From Cuneatibacter caecimuris (GTDB lineage: Bacteria; Bacillota; Clostridia; Lachnospirales; Lachnospiraceae), in the NCBI RefSeq assembly GCF_004216775.1, contig NZ_SGXF01000005.1, forward strand, positions 123,607 to 187,606: DNA of 64,000 bases, in the 5' to 3' direction. Both the position numbers and the translations under genes were made by a program. The notes under the pieces are model-generated. The model was not told the origin of the DNA, ran no database searches, and saw nothing but the letters and a program-made list of their open reading frames with translations. Within the stretch, counting starts at the first letter, position 1; every line of letters begins with the position of its first letter. Positions 56,008 through 62,089 of the stretch are shown piece after piece.

Positions 56008-56115
56008 ATGAAAATCAAAAATCCATACATAGCAGGACTTATCCCTTGGATTAGTGTCTGTGTTATAGGGATTATCGGAACCGAATACCTTATCGCAAGA
56101 CTTTTAAAAGACTGA
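56008..56115 (+). CDS. 35-residue single-helix membrane protein
   Basis: 35 residues with one central helix (GLIPWISVCVIGIIG, then TEYLIA) and a positive end. ATG 56008 follows GAAAGGAGATG 9-14 bases upstream. It is the sole gene between motif copy 1 and a hairpin terminator, which argues for a real product rather than noise. Function unknown; small phage membrane proteins often modulate lysis or envelope functions. Confidence 0.55.
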   Translation: MKIKNPYIAGLIPWISVCVIGIIGTEYLIARLLKD

Positions 56116-56138
56116 GCCAGCAATGGCTCTTTCTTTTT
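56114..56138 (+). terminator. small hairpin terminator
   Basis: GAGCCA, loop GCAA, TGGCTC, then TTTCTTTTT. One of a family in this element with the common right side GGCTCTTTC. Confidence 0.85.
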
Positions 56139-56247
56139 ATTCTAGCTTAGAATTCCAGTACGCAGGTGACAGAAAAACATGGTATTTTGATATCTGAAAA
56201 ATTCCCGGGTGGGAAATTCGGAAAAACATTTTTGAAAGGAGAACTCT

Positions 56248-56466
56248 ATGGAACTTGTAATTATCTTTGCGATCGGGGTTGTGATAGGTTCGATTATAAC
56301 CAGAATTATAAACAGACCTTTAGACATCGGTACTCTGCGGATTGATACTTCCGACCCGGATGGTCCGTTTATGTTTTTGGAATTGTCCAAAGATGTAGAC
56401 AGCGTAACATCCAAAAAGTATGTAATCCTGAAAGTCAATCTCAAAAGTTATATTTCGCAGAAATAA
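56248..56466 (+). CDS. small membrane-anchored protein
   Basis: 72 residues. An N-terminal helix (LVIIFAIGVVIGSIITRI) is followed by a small extrinsic beta-rich part (IGTLRIDTSDPDGPFMFLEL) and the end SQK that overlaps the second promoter-like motif. ATG 56248 follows GAAAGGAGAAC. Function unknown. Confidence 0.65.
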   Translation: MELVIIFAIGVVIGSIITRIINRPLDIGTLRIDTSDPDGPFMFLELSKDVDSVTSKKYVILKVNLKSYISQK

Positions 56467-56484
56467 CAGCCCCTATTATGGAAA
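56454..56484 (+). promoter_or_regulatory. promoter-like motif copy 2
   Basis: TTCGCAGAAATAACAGCCCC then TATTATGGAAA. Again covers the last codons of the previous gene. The next gene starts 33 bases later. Confidence 0.6.
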
Positions 56485-56516
56485 CTGATAAAAGCCAAAA
56501 ACGAAAGGAGAACAAA

Positions 56517-56906
56517 ATGGAAAAAATCAGGAATTTGTTGGATGAGGAGATAGAAGCCGAATTTGGAAGCTTGGAGTCTCTGGCATTCGGGAGCAAGGAG
56601 CATTTAACGGCAACGGAAAATCTGGCGACATTATATAAGCTGAAAATTGAAGAAGCCAAAATTGCCATGGACTTCGACGAAAAGGCGGCGAATCGCGAAC
56701 GCGAGGAGCAGTTCAAGAAGGAGCAGTTGGCAGAGCAGGTCAAAGATCGATATTTCAGGCTTGGCATGTCGGCAGCGGAGCTGATATTACCGTTGATGTT
56801 CTATGCGGTATGGATGCGCAGAGGATTTAAGTTTGAGGAGAACGGAACCTACACCTCAACCACATTCAGAGGATTATTTAACCGTTTTAGACCGACAAAG
56901 AAATAA
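56517..56906 (+). CDS. hypothetical phage-element protein with C-terminal hydrophobic helix
   Basis: 129 residues: charged helical N-terminal 85 (NLATLYKLKIEEAKIAMDFD), a hydrophobic segment SAAELILPLMFYAVWM and a basic tail RGFKFEENG. Looks like a peripheral/monotopic membrane protein. ATG 56517 follows GAAAGGAGAAC. Function unknown. Confidence 0.65.
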   Translation: MEKIRNLLDEEIEAEFGSLESLAFGSKEHLTATENLATLYKLKIEEAKIAMDFDEKAANREREEQFKKEQLAEQVKDRYFRLGMSAAELILPLMFYAVWMRRGFKFEENGTYTSTTFRGLFNRFRPTKK

Positions 56907-56930
56907 GGAATTTGAAGTTTCGGAACGAGG

Positions 56931-56957
56931 GGACGTGCTAAGAACATGTCCTTTTCG
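56931..56957 (+). terminator. hairpin terminator
   Basis: GGACGTG (56931-56937) with CATGTCC (56945-56951), loop CTAAGAA, followed by TTTT; one G-U pair. Confidence 0.75.
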
Positions 56958-56963
56958 TTTTTT

Positions 56964-57000
56964 TTCGCGTGATTTTTACAGCCCCTATTATGGAAAGGAG
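56964..57000 (+). promoter_or_regulatory. promoter-like motif copy 3
   Basis: TTCGCGTGATTTTTACAGCC then CCTATTATGGAAAGGAG. Sits between a terminator and the gene at 57093; here TTCGCG and TATTAT are 16 bases apart. Confidence 0.6.
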
Positions 57001-57092
57001 ATGCAAAAGAGCTCTTTATCTCTTGACTTAATGTAGAGAGTAACCGTACAATTATACCGTTACTTTCAGATTATCAAGGAGGTAATGACTTT

Positions 57093-57407
57093 ATGAGCCA
57101 AAAAATTATTAAACCCGAAGGTATGGAATTGATAGAATACCTTAATGACGGGTATGCGATTTGCAACAAATGTGGGGCTGTAATGGACCGCAGAGAAGAT
57201 CCAAACGGTGGATGTGATATTTACGCCTGCCCATCATGTGGATGGGAAGTGGATGAAATGGAATACGAGTACGAAGATGACGAAGAAGTAGAGTGGGCAT
57301 CAAGCGTACATAAGAGTTATGGAGGCGATATTCCGCCGGCAGGATGCAGAGCCTGTGGAGGTCCGTATCCGCATTGCAAAACATCATGCAAACTATTTGA
57401 CAATTAA
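57093..57407 (+). CDS. acidic zinc-finger protein
   Basis: 104 residues. Two cysteine pairs typical of a zinc ribbon (YAICNKCGAVMDR; YACPSCGWEVD), an acidic stretch (EYEYEDDEEVEW) and a C-terminal Cys/His cluster (CRACGGPYPHCKTSCK). ATG 57093 follows CAAGGAGGTAATG. Probably binds nucleic acid or protein; exact role unknown. Confidence 0.7.
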   Translation: MSQKIIKPEGMELIEYLNDGYAICNKCGAVMDRREDPNGGCDIYACPSCGWEVDEMEYEYEDDEEVEWASSVHKSYGGDIPPAGCRACGGPYPHCKTSCKLFDN

Positions 57408-57427
57408 AGAATTATCAGCACAAGAGG

Positions 57428-57454
57428 GAGTCCTGACGAGGGCTCTTTCTTTTG
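57428..57454 (+). terminator. small hairpin terminator
   Basis: GAGTCC, loop TGACGA, GGGCTC, then TTTCTTTTG. Confidence 0.75.
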
Positions 57455-57470
57455 TTTTCAGGAGGCTGAT

Positions 57471-57830
57471 ATGAGATACCATTATGAAAAGCCTACTATT
57501 TATCTTTCCATGTATGGCAAACTTTATATTTGTGAACATCCGGTTTATAACAGTTGTACCTTGTTCCAGATTAGTAATAAAGGATTGGCCGTCATTCAAC
57601 AACGATATGACGCAGAGACAAAGAGTACATGGTGGAGTGAAGTTGACCCCTGGCTGACGGATGATTTATATTTGCATCCGGGATTTAAGAAATACTTTGA
57701 CGAACGAGCGGAAGAATGTAAAGACGGCCTTTATCCTACTGTTACCATTCGTCAAATCATGTGGGCACTGAAAATGAAGCCAATCGTGAGGGAACGATGG
57801 GAAACGGTCTTTGACCGACGTGATATTTAG
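57471..57830 (+). CDS. hypothetical phage-element protein
   Basis: 119 residues, soluble, rich in aromatic residues (YEKPTIYLSMYGKLYICEHP; WWSEVDPWLTDDLYLHPGF). No catalytic motif recognised. ATG 57471 follows CAGGAGGCTGAT. The stop merges with motif copy 4. Confidence 0.65.
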   Translation: MRYHYEKPTIYLSMYGKLYICEHPVYNSCTLFQISNKGLAVIQQRYDAETKSTWWSEVDPWLTDDLYLHPGFKKYFDERAEECKDGLYPTVTIRQIMWALKMKPIVRERWETVFDRRDI

Positions 57831-57860
57831 ACGCAAAATTTACAGCTCCTTTTATGGAAA
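57830..57860 (+). promoter_or_regulatory. promoter-like motif copy 4
   Basis: GACGCAAAATTTACAGCTCC then TTTTATGGAAA, beginning at the last base of the previous stop codon. Confidence 0.55.
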
Positions 57861-57892
57861 AATCAATGAAATTTGAAAGGAGTAAAAGGAGT

Positions 57893-58111
57893 ATGGACGA
57901 AATGAAGATCGTGTCTAAATTCACAACGAATATGATTTCAAAACTGGTAAAGATGGTGTTACGAAAAAAGCTCGGATACAATATTGATATTCAGGTTAAT
58001 GAGATAAAAACCACGATTACCGATGGTAAGACGCATGTTCATCTGGATGTAGATGCCGAACTGGAAAAGGAAGAACTCATGAATATTCTGAAGAAAATTG
58101 GTTTGAATTAA
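57893..58111 (+). CDS. small hypothetical protein
   Basis: 72 residues (MDEMKIVSKFTTNMISKL start), amphipathic helix followed by a beta-hairpin with IQVNEIKTTITDGKTHVHL and an acidic helix. ATG 57893 follows AAAGGAGTAAAAGGAGT; an in-frame ATG at 57854 lacks a site. Function unknown; short unit between motif 4 and a terminator. Confidence 0.6.
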   Translation: MDEMKIVSKFTTNMISKLVKMVLRKKLGYNIDIQVNEIKTTITDGKTHVHLDVDAELEKEELMNILKKIGLN

Positions 58112-58119
58112 AGGAAATT

Positions 58120-58148
58120 GGGCCGCTGACAACGGCTCTTTTTCTTTC
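58120..58148 (+). terminator. small hairpin terminator
   Basis: GGGCCG (58120-58125) with CGGCTC (58133-58138, one G-U pair), loop CTGACAA, then TTTTTCTTTC. Confidence 0.75.
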
Positions 58149-58180
58149 TGCGCGAAATTTACAAGTTATATTATGGAGAG
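58149..58180 (+). promoter_or_regulatory. promoter-like motif copy 5, upstream of the tRNA-like gene
   Basis: TGCGCGAAATTTACAAGTTA then TATTATGGAGAG. The TATTAT ends at 58174 and the tRNA-like acceptor begins at about 58178, close to where transcription from a -10 box would start. Confidence 0.6.
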
Positions 58181-58249
58181 ACAGTAGCTCAATTGGTAGA
58201 GCGCCACACACCCGTGGAAGTTATAGGTTCGAGTCCTATCTGCTTCTCT
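58175..58249 (+). tRNA. tRNA-like gene with shortened anticodon arm
   Basis: A D-arm (GCTCAATTGGTAGAGC), a T-arm (ATAGGTTCGAGTCCTAT) and an acceptor helix (GAGACAG, 58178-58184, with CTGCTTC, 58240-58246; one mismatch and one G-U) are clear, and the helix extends outward to 10 bp. The anticodon arm is short: CCAC/GTGG closes a 6-base loop ACACCC with no T at position 33. About three bases are missing between D-stem and T-stem relative to a standard tRNA. No CCA is encoded. It may be a degenerate phage tRNA or a tRNA mimic; amino acid not assigned. Confidence 0.5.
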
Positions 58250-58257
58250 TAAGTTTG

Positions 58258-58285
58258 GAGTCGGCAACGGCTCTTATATTTTCCA
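58258..58285 (+). terminator. small hairpin terminator after the tRNA-like gene
   Basis: GAGTCG, loop GCAA, CGGCTC, then TTATATTTTCC; one T-G pair. Confidence 0.7.
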
Positions 58286-58315
58286 TCAAAAACAAAATTG
58301 AAAGGAGAAAAAGAA

Positions 58316-58879
58316 ATGGAAAACATCAATGTATTAAGGAGACAGGAAATGGCAACAAAAGAAATCATTGTCGGGGATCGGATTTTGGTATCTCTGGCAG
58401 AACTCGGAGACTTTACCGCAACGGCTCACAAAATTACAGACAGAGGTGTTCTGTTTATTTTTGACGAGTATGTAACAAGCAGGCCGATGAACAGCAAAAA
58501 CACTAACAAAGGCGGCTATGAGAAATCTGACTTAAAGAAGTGGATTGATTCTGTGCTTCTGGAAGCGTTTCCGGAGGAACTCAGAAACCGAATCGCCGAT
58601 TTATCTATTCCGACCGTTGGCGAGTTGTTCGGTCACGAGGACAAATGGGATAATGAACATTTTGAACCGGATACGGACGAGCAGCTTCCGCTTATGAAAG
58701 AACGGGAAAATCGTGTAGCATACCTCCATAATGAATGGGAATGGGGTTGGCTCAGAAATACCATGAACCGGGAGTTTTCTTCGGCTTATTTCGCTAGTGT
58801 GAACGGCGATGGCCGTCCGAGCTACGGCAACGCTTCGGCCTCTGATGGGGTTCGTCCGGAGTTCTGGTTGGTTAAATAA
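58316..58879 (+). CDS. DUF6273-like variable protein 1 (candidate diversity-generating retroelement target)
   Basis: 187 residues. The N-terminal region (EIIVGDRILVSLAELGDFTA; GVLFIFDEYVTSRPMN) and middle (SDLKKWIDSVLLEAFPEELR; IPTVGELFGHEDKWD) lead to the C-terminal WGWLRNTMN and SSAYFASVNGDG, then GVRPEFWLVK. This WLR...GVRPxFWL layout is that of DUF6273 proteins, whose C-type-lectin-like fold is used as a retroelement-diversified binding domain. Its last 104 bases match those of the second copy except at 15 first/second codon positions. ATG 58316 follows GAAAGGAGAAA. No signal peptide is visible; it precedes a DUF6353-like membrane protein gene. Confidence 0.82.
   Translation: MENINVLRRQEMATKEIIVGDRILVSLAELGDFTATAHKITDRGVLFIFDEYVTSRPMNSKNTNKGGYEKSDLKKWIDSVLLEAFPEELRNRIADLSIPTVGELFGHEDKWDNEHFEPDTDEQLPLMKERENRVAYLHNEWEWGWLRNTMNREFSSAYFASVNGDGRPSYGNASASDGVRPEFWLVK
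58776..58879 (+). repeat. candidate variable repeat VR1
   Basis: 104 bases ending at the stop codon, aligned without gaps to 60713-60816. 89 positions are identical; all 15 differences are in first or second codon positions, in 10 codons. The third bases of these codons (T or C in nine of ten) fit template AAT/AAC/GAC-type codons. The last 33 bases are invariant, as expected for the initiation side. Confidence 0.8.
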
Positions 58880-58884
58880 ATCTG

Positions 58885-58903
58885 GGGGCCTTGTGCCCCT
58901 TTT
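58885..58903 (+). terminator. hairpin just after VR1
   Basis: GGGGC, loop CTTGT, GCCCC, then TTTT, six bases after the stop. VR2 is followed by a hairpin with a different stem but the same loop. It may terminate transcription, or serve retrohoming as hairpins after variable repeats do in known systems, or both. Confidence 0.75.
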
Positions 58904-58917
58904 GAGAGGAGAAGAAA

Positions 58918-59682
58918 ATGAGCAAATTTTCAACGGGGTTACGGCGATCATCCCCTACAATTTTAACTGCTTTAGGAATCGTCGGCGTTGTTGGTACGGC
59001 TGTGATGGCTGTGCGAGCGACGCCTAAAGCTTTGAAACTTATTAAAGCCAAAAAGGATGAACTGGAAACAGATAAACTTACTCCTATGGAACTTGTACAG
59101 ACAACTTGGCGATGCTATGTTCCCTCAGTTTTGATAGGGGTTGGTACAATAACCTGTATTATTGGCATAGGTGTAATGGATAAGCGCAATCAGGCGGCTT
59201 TGACGAGCGCATACGCCATGCTTAATGAATCTTATAAGCAGTACCGTCAAGCAGCCAAAAAGGTTTATGGTGAAGATGCTGATAACAAAATCCATGCTGA
59301 AATGGCTAAAGATGCAAAAGTTGCTTCAGAGGATTGGGGTTATCAGGTTTATAACATGGACATGGACCCTGAGAGCGAGCAGCTACTTTTCTACGACCTT
59401 GCATCAAAGAAATATTTTACCACGACGATGGCCGCCGTATTAAATGCCCAATACCATGTAAATCGAAACCTCGCATTAAGAGGCGACTGTTCCTTAAATG
59501 AATATCTATCGTTTCTTGGTATTGACGGGATAGACAAAGGCGATGAAATGGGTTGGGATATAAGCTACATGGTTGAAGAAATGAATTGCTATTGGTTGGA
59601 TTTCGATAATCAGAAAACGATTCTGGAAGATGGCCTAGAGTGCATAACCATTGACACGATGGCACTTAACAAATTTGAGTAG
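58918..59682 (+). CDS. DUF6353-like membrane protein 1
   Basis: 254 residues. Two hydrophobic segments (LTALGIVGVVGTAVMAVRAT and VPSVLIGVGTITCIIGIGVM) flank a charged segment KALKLIKAKKDELETDKL, followed by a long soluble domain (SAYAMLNESYKQYRQAAKKV; LFYDLASKKYFTTTMAAVLN; GDCSLNEYLSFLGI; MGWDISYMVEEMNCYWLDF). Two paralogues follow at 60896 and 63182. DUF6353 is a phage-associated family of unknown role. ATG 58918 follows GAGAGGAGAAG. It immediately follows variable protein 1. Confidence 0.8.
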   Translation: MSKFSTGLRRSSPTILTALGIVGVVGTAVMAVRATPKALKLIKAKKDELETDKLTPMELVQTTWRCYVPSVLIGVGTITCIIGIGVMDKRNQAALTSAYAMLNESYKQYRQAAKKVYGEDADNKIHAEMAKDAKVASEDWGYQVYNMDMDPESEQLLFYDLASKKYFTTTMAAVLNAQYHVNRNLALRGDCSLNEYLSFLGIDGIDKGDEMGWDISYMVEEMNCYWLDFDNQKTILEDGLECITIDTMALNKFE

Positions 59683-59718
59683 TTCGCAAAAATTGCAACT
59701 GCTATTATGAAAAGGAGG
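59683..59718 (+). promoter_or_regulatory. promoter-like motif copy 6
   Basis: TTCGCAAAAATTGCAACTGC then TATTATGAAAAGGAGG, starting right after the previous stop. Confidence 0.6.
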
Positions 59719-59728
59719 TAATCGCTTT

Positions 59729-59899
59729 ATGACTACTAAAAGTAAATTGATTAAAGTTCTGGGTCTGGCGGCGACTGTGATCGGAGTGGCGGCAACGCTT
59801 GTAACCGATTGGGTCAACGAACAGAAGATGGATGAAAAAATTGAAGAAAAGGTAAACGAAGCACTTGCCAAGAGAGATGACGAAATTGAGGAGTCCTAA
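59729..59899 (+). CDS. 56-residue single-helix membrane protein
   Basis: 56 residues: short basic start, one helix (VLGLAATVIGVAATLVTDWV), then an acidic coiled region (EQKMDEKIEEKVNEALAKRD). ATG 59729 follows AAAAGGAGGTAATCG. It lies alone between motif copy 6 and a terminator. Function unknown; the second cassette has a comparable small membrane protein at 61736. Confidence 0.65.
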   Translation: MTTKSKLIKVLGLAATVIGVAATLVTDWVNEQKMDEKIEEKVNEALAKRDDEIEES

Positions 59900-59917
59900 C
59901 AAGGGCTCTTCTTTTCT
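59891..59917 (+). terminator. small hairpin terminator
   Basis: GAGTCC, loop TAACAA, GGGCTC, then TTCTTTTC; the stem overlaps the stop of the preceding gene. Confidence 0.8.
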
Positions 59918-59934
59918 ATTCGAGAGAGGTTCCT

Positions 59935-60234
59935 ATGGATAGTCGAGTTGTTTCAGCAATTGAAGAGTATATGTTCGATTTATTTGAACCCGGAAGGAAT
60001 TGGCCCAAATATGAGTTTCGCAAAAGAAGCTACGGACGATGGGCGGCCGAGGAAATTCTTAAAAGTATACAACATCATGCAGATATTCCGCCAATGCAGA
60101 TTGTAGAAGAATTTGTCCGGAGAACAGATGAGTTTTCGGGTATCGAACATGATGAACGGAACGACAGTTTTATATTTTCAGTTGCACATGACGTAGCCAC
60201 AGATATCCTGGACATTCTGCGAGCTATGAATTAA
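59935..60234 (+). CDS. hypothetical phage-element protein
   Basis: 99 residues, acidic and helical (EEYMFDLFEPGRNWPKYEFR; RWAAEEILKSIQHHADIPPM; ATDILDILRAMN). ATG 59935 follows GAGAGAGGTTCC. No motif recognised. Confidence 0.6.
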   Translation: MDSRVVSAIEEYMFDLFEPGRNWPKYEFRKRSYGRWAAEEILKSIQHHADIPPMQIVEEFVRRTDEFSGIEHDERNDSFIFSVAHDVATDILDILRAMN

Positions 60235-60267
60235 ATAACACATGCATATTTGAAAGGAGAAAAAATC

Positions 60268-60816
60268 ATGAAGGTAACAAGAAAGGTGCAGTTCAAGACA
60301 AACGAAATTTGTGTAGGAGATCAGATTACGGTGAGGCTGAGCGGCTTCGGGAAATTTACGGCTACGGCTCAGAAAGTGACTGACAAGGGAATACTTTTCC
60401 TGTTTGACGAGGTCATCGCCCGGCATTCAATGAATGAGACCAATACCAACGAAGGCGGTTTCGATAAATCGGATATGTGCAGGTGGCTCCGTGAAACGGT
60501 TCTGCCGGCATTCCCCGAAAAGCTGAGAACCAGAATCCGCGAGATTACGCTTCCTACATACGGAGAGATTTTCGGTCACGACGATTTCTATGAAAACTTT
60601 GAGCCGGATAACGATGAGCAGTTTGAGCTTATGAAGCGGCGTGGAAACAGAGTCTGCGATTTTGAAGATGACTGGTGTTGGTGGTGGCTCCGTAATGCTG
60701 CCAAGAAAAACGTTTCTTCGGCTGTTTTCGCTCTTGTGAGCACCGGTGGCGCTGCGAGCTACGGCGACGCTTCGGACTCTCTTGGGGTTCGTCCGGAGTT
60801 CTGGTTGGTTAAATAA
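60268..60816 (+). CDS. DUF6273-like variable protein 2 (candidate diversity-generating retroelement target)
   Basis: 182 residues. Paralogue of the protein at 58316: NEICVGDQITVRLSGFGKFT, KGILFLFDEVIARHSMNETN, KSDMCRWLRETVLPAFPEKL, the FGHDD turn, and the C-terminal WWWLRNAA, SSAVFALVSTGG and GVRPEFWLVK. Over most of the length only about half of residues agree, whereas the C-terminal 34 codons are identical apart from ten. ATG 60268 follows GAAAGGAGAAA. A DUF6353-like gene follows, as for the first copy. Confidence 0.82.
   Translation: MKVTRKVQFKTNEICVGDQITVRLSGFGKFTATAQKVTDKGILFLFDEVIARHSMNETNTNEGGFDKSDMCRWLRETVLPAFPEKLRTRIREITLPTYGEIFGHDDFYENFEPDNDEQFELMKRRGNRVCDFEDDWCWWWLRNAAKKNVSSAVFALVSTGGAASYGDASDSLGVRPEFWLVK
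60713..60816 (+). repeat. candidate variable repeat VR2
   Basis: Partner of VR1 (58776-58879). Differing codons, VR1/VR2: TAT/GTT, AGT/CTT, AAC/AGC, GGC/ACC, GAT/GGT, CGT/GCT, CCG/GCG, AAC/GAC, GCC/GAC, GAT/CTT. The third base never differs. Confidence 0.8.
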
Positions 60817-60819
60817 TCG

Positions 60820-60840
60820 CCGCCCCTTGTGGGCGGTTTT
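60820..60840 (+). terminator. hairpin just after VR2
   Basis: CCGCCC, loop CTTGT, GGGCGG, then TTTT, three bases after the stop. Same loop as the VR1 hairpin, different stem. Confidence 0.75.
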
Positions 60841-60895
60841 ATATTTTTGAAAGGGGATGCGCTTATGTGCGACCAGAATCGAAAGGAGAACATCA

Positions 60896-61666
60896 ATGGA
60901 CAAAAAAACAATAGCGGCAACTATCCGAAACATGCAAACTGCCGTGAAAAAACACAGTCCGGAAATTCTAACCGGAATCGGGATTGCCGGAATGATTACA
61001 ACAACCGTACTGGCGGTCCGGGCTACACCAAAGGCTTTAATTCTCATTGAAGAAAAGAAAGATGAGCTGGAGGTAAATGAACTTACACCGAAAGAAACCG
61101 TTCAGGCTGCATGGGCTTGTTATATTCCGACGGCTGTCATAGGAACCGTTTCGATAGCTTGTTTAATCGGAGCCAGTTCGGTAAATATGAGGCGCCGGGC
61201 TGCTCTTGCCACGGCTTATACACTCTCGGAGTCCGCTTTGAAAGAGTATCAGGAGAAAGTAGTAGAGACCATCGGAGAGAAGAAAGAACAGAGTATACGG
61301 GACGCGGTCGCCAAGGACAAAATCGAGAAGAACCCAGTGAGCAATCGCGAAGTGGTTATCGTCGAACGGGGAAACACCCTCTGTTACGATACGGTGTCCG
61401 GGCGATATTTTAAGTCCGATATTGACAAGATTAAGAAGGCCGTCAACGAGCTTAATCTCCGGATGCGGGACGAGATGTATATTTCTTTGAATGAGTTCTA
61501 TTATGAAATCGGTTTGAACGGGACTCTCATTGGCGATGAACTCGGCTGGAATATTGACCAGGGATATATTGACGTGTCATTCAGTTCTCAGTTGGCTGAC
61601 GATGGAACGCCTTGCCTCGTAATCGAGTATCATATTGCTCCGAGATACGATTTCAGCAACGGCTAA
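60896..61666 (+). CDS. DUF6353-like membrane protein 2
   Basis: 256 residues. Hydrophobic segments ILTGIGIAGMITTTVLAV and CYIPTAVIGTVSIACLIG surround KALILIEEKKDELEVNELTP, closely matching the 58918 protein; the soluble C-terminal domain (ATAYTLSESALKEYQEKVVE; YDTVSGRYFKSDIDKIKKAV; ISLNEFYYEIGLNG; DELGWNIDQGYIDVSFSSQL) is collinear with it. ATG 60896 follows GAAAGGAGAACATC; an in-frame extension to 60857 lacks an equally good site. Confidence 0.8.
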   Translation: MDKKTIAATIRNMQTAVKKHSPEILTGIGIAGMITTTVLAVRATPKALILIEEKKDELEVNELTPKETVQAAWACYIPTAVIGTVSIACLIGASSVNMRRRAALATAYTLSESALKEYQEKVVETIGEKKEQSIRDAVAKDKIEKNPVSNREVVIVERGNTLCYDTVSGRYFKSDIDKIKKAVNELNLRMRDEMYISLNEFYYEIGLNGTLIGDELGWNIDQGYIDVSFSSQLADDGTPCLVIEYHIAPRYDFSNG

Positions 61667-61696
61667 TACGCGAAAAAAACAATGTCTTTAATGGAA
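61667..61696 (+). promoter_or_regulatory. promoter-like motif copy 7 (weak)
   Basis: TACGCGAAAAAAACAATGTC then TTTAATGGAAG, right after the previous stop. The least conserved copy; TTTAAT stands where the others have TATTAT. Confidence 0.45.
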
Positions 61697-61735
61697 GAAC
61701 CACCTATTTTTCTAACTATGAAAGGAGAACAAAAA

Positions 61736-62008
61736 ATGGAAGCTAATGAAATAATGACGAACGAAGAGGTTATGGAAACCACTACTGAGGAAATCGTTAA
61801 AGCAAGTTCCGCGAGCGGATTTAAGACCGCGGCTGTTTTCGGATTGGTGTTTATCGCCGGCTATGTGGCTGGTAAGTACATCATCGACCCGACGATAGCA
61901 CGTATCAAGGCCCGCAAGCTGGACAAGCAGACGGTTATGCAGGACGACTTCGATGACTTCGAGGAAGCAGCTATCGTAAGCGGAGAAAGTGTTGGAAATC
62001 CGGAATAA
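61736..62008 (+). CDS. small membrane-anchored protein
   Basis: 90 residues: acidic N-terminus rich in Glu/Thr, one helix (SGFKTAAVFGLVFIAGYVAG), then KYIIDPTIARIKARKL and an acidic end. ATG 61736 follows GAAAGGAGAAC. Position after DUF6353-like protein 2 mirrors that of the 56-residue protein after copy 1. Confidence 0.7.
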   Translation: MEANEIMTNEEVMETTTEEIVKASSASGFKTAAVFGLVFIAGYVAGKYIIDPTIARIKARKLDKQTVMQDDFDDFEEAAIVSGESVGNPE

Positions 62009-62033
62009 GGATTAGAAAACAGGGTTCGGACGA

Positions 62034-62067
62034 GGGAAAGTGCCTGAAACAAGGTGCTTTCCCTTTT
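62034..62067 (+). terminator. hairpin terminator
   Basis: GGGAAAGTGCCT (62034-62045) pairs with AGGTGCTTTCCC (62052-62063) with two G-U pairs, followed by TTTTCCTTTTT. Confidence 0.85.
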
Positions 62068-62089
62068 CCTTTTTGCAAGGAGGTGCCAT

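Noticed and set aside
56998-57036. Short frame starting MQKSSLSLDLM after motif copy 3
   Set aside because: Start codon abuts the GGAG with no spacer and the peptide is 11 residues; treated as leader sequence of the 57093 gene.
57471-57830. Avd-like accessory protein of the retroelement
   Set aside because: Length is similar, but the sequence lacks the helical-bundle character expected; it is rich in aromatic beta segments.
60865-61050. 61-residue frame beginning MCDQNRKENINGQKNNSG behind AAAGGGGATGCGCTT
   Set aside because: A ribosome-site-like sequence is present, but the frame overlaps the start of DUF6353-like protein 2 out of phase and has low-complexity Asn-rich composition, so it is probably spurious.
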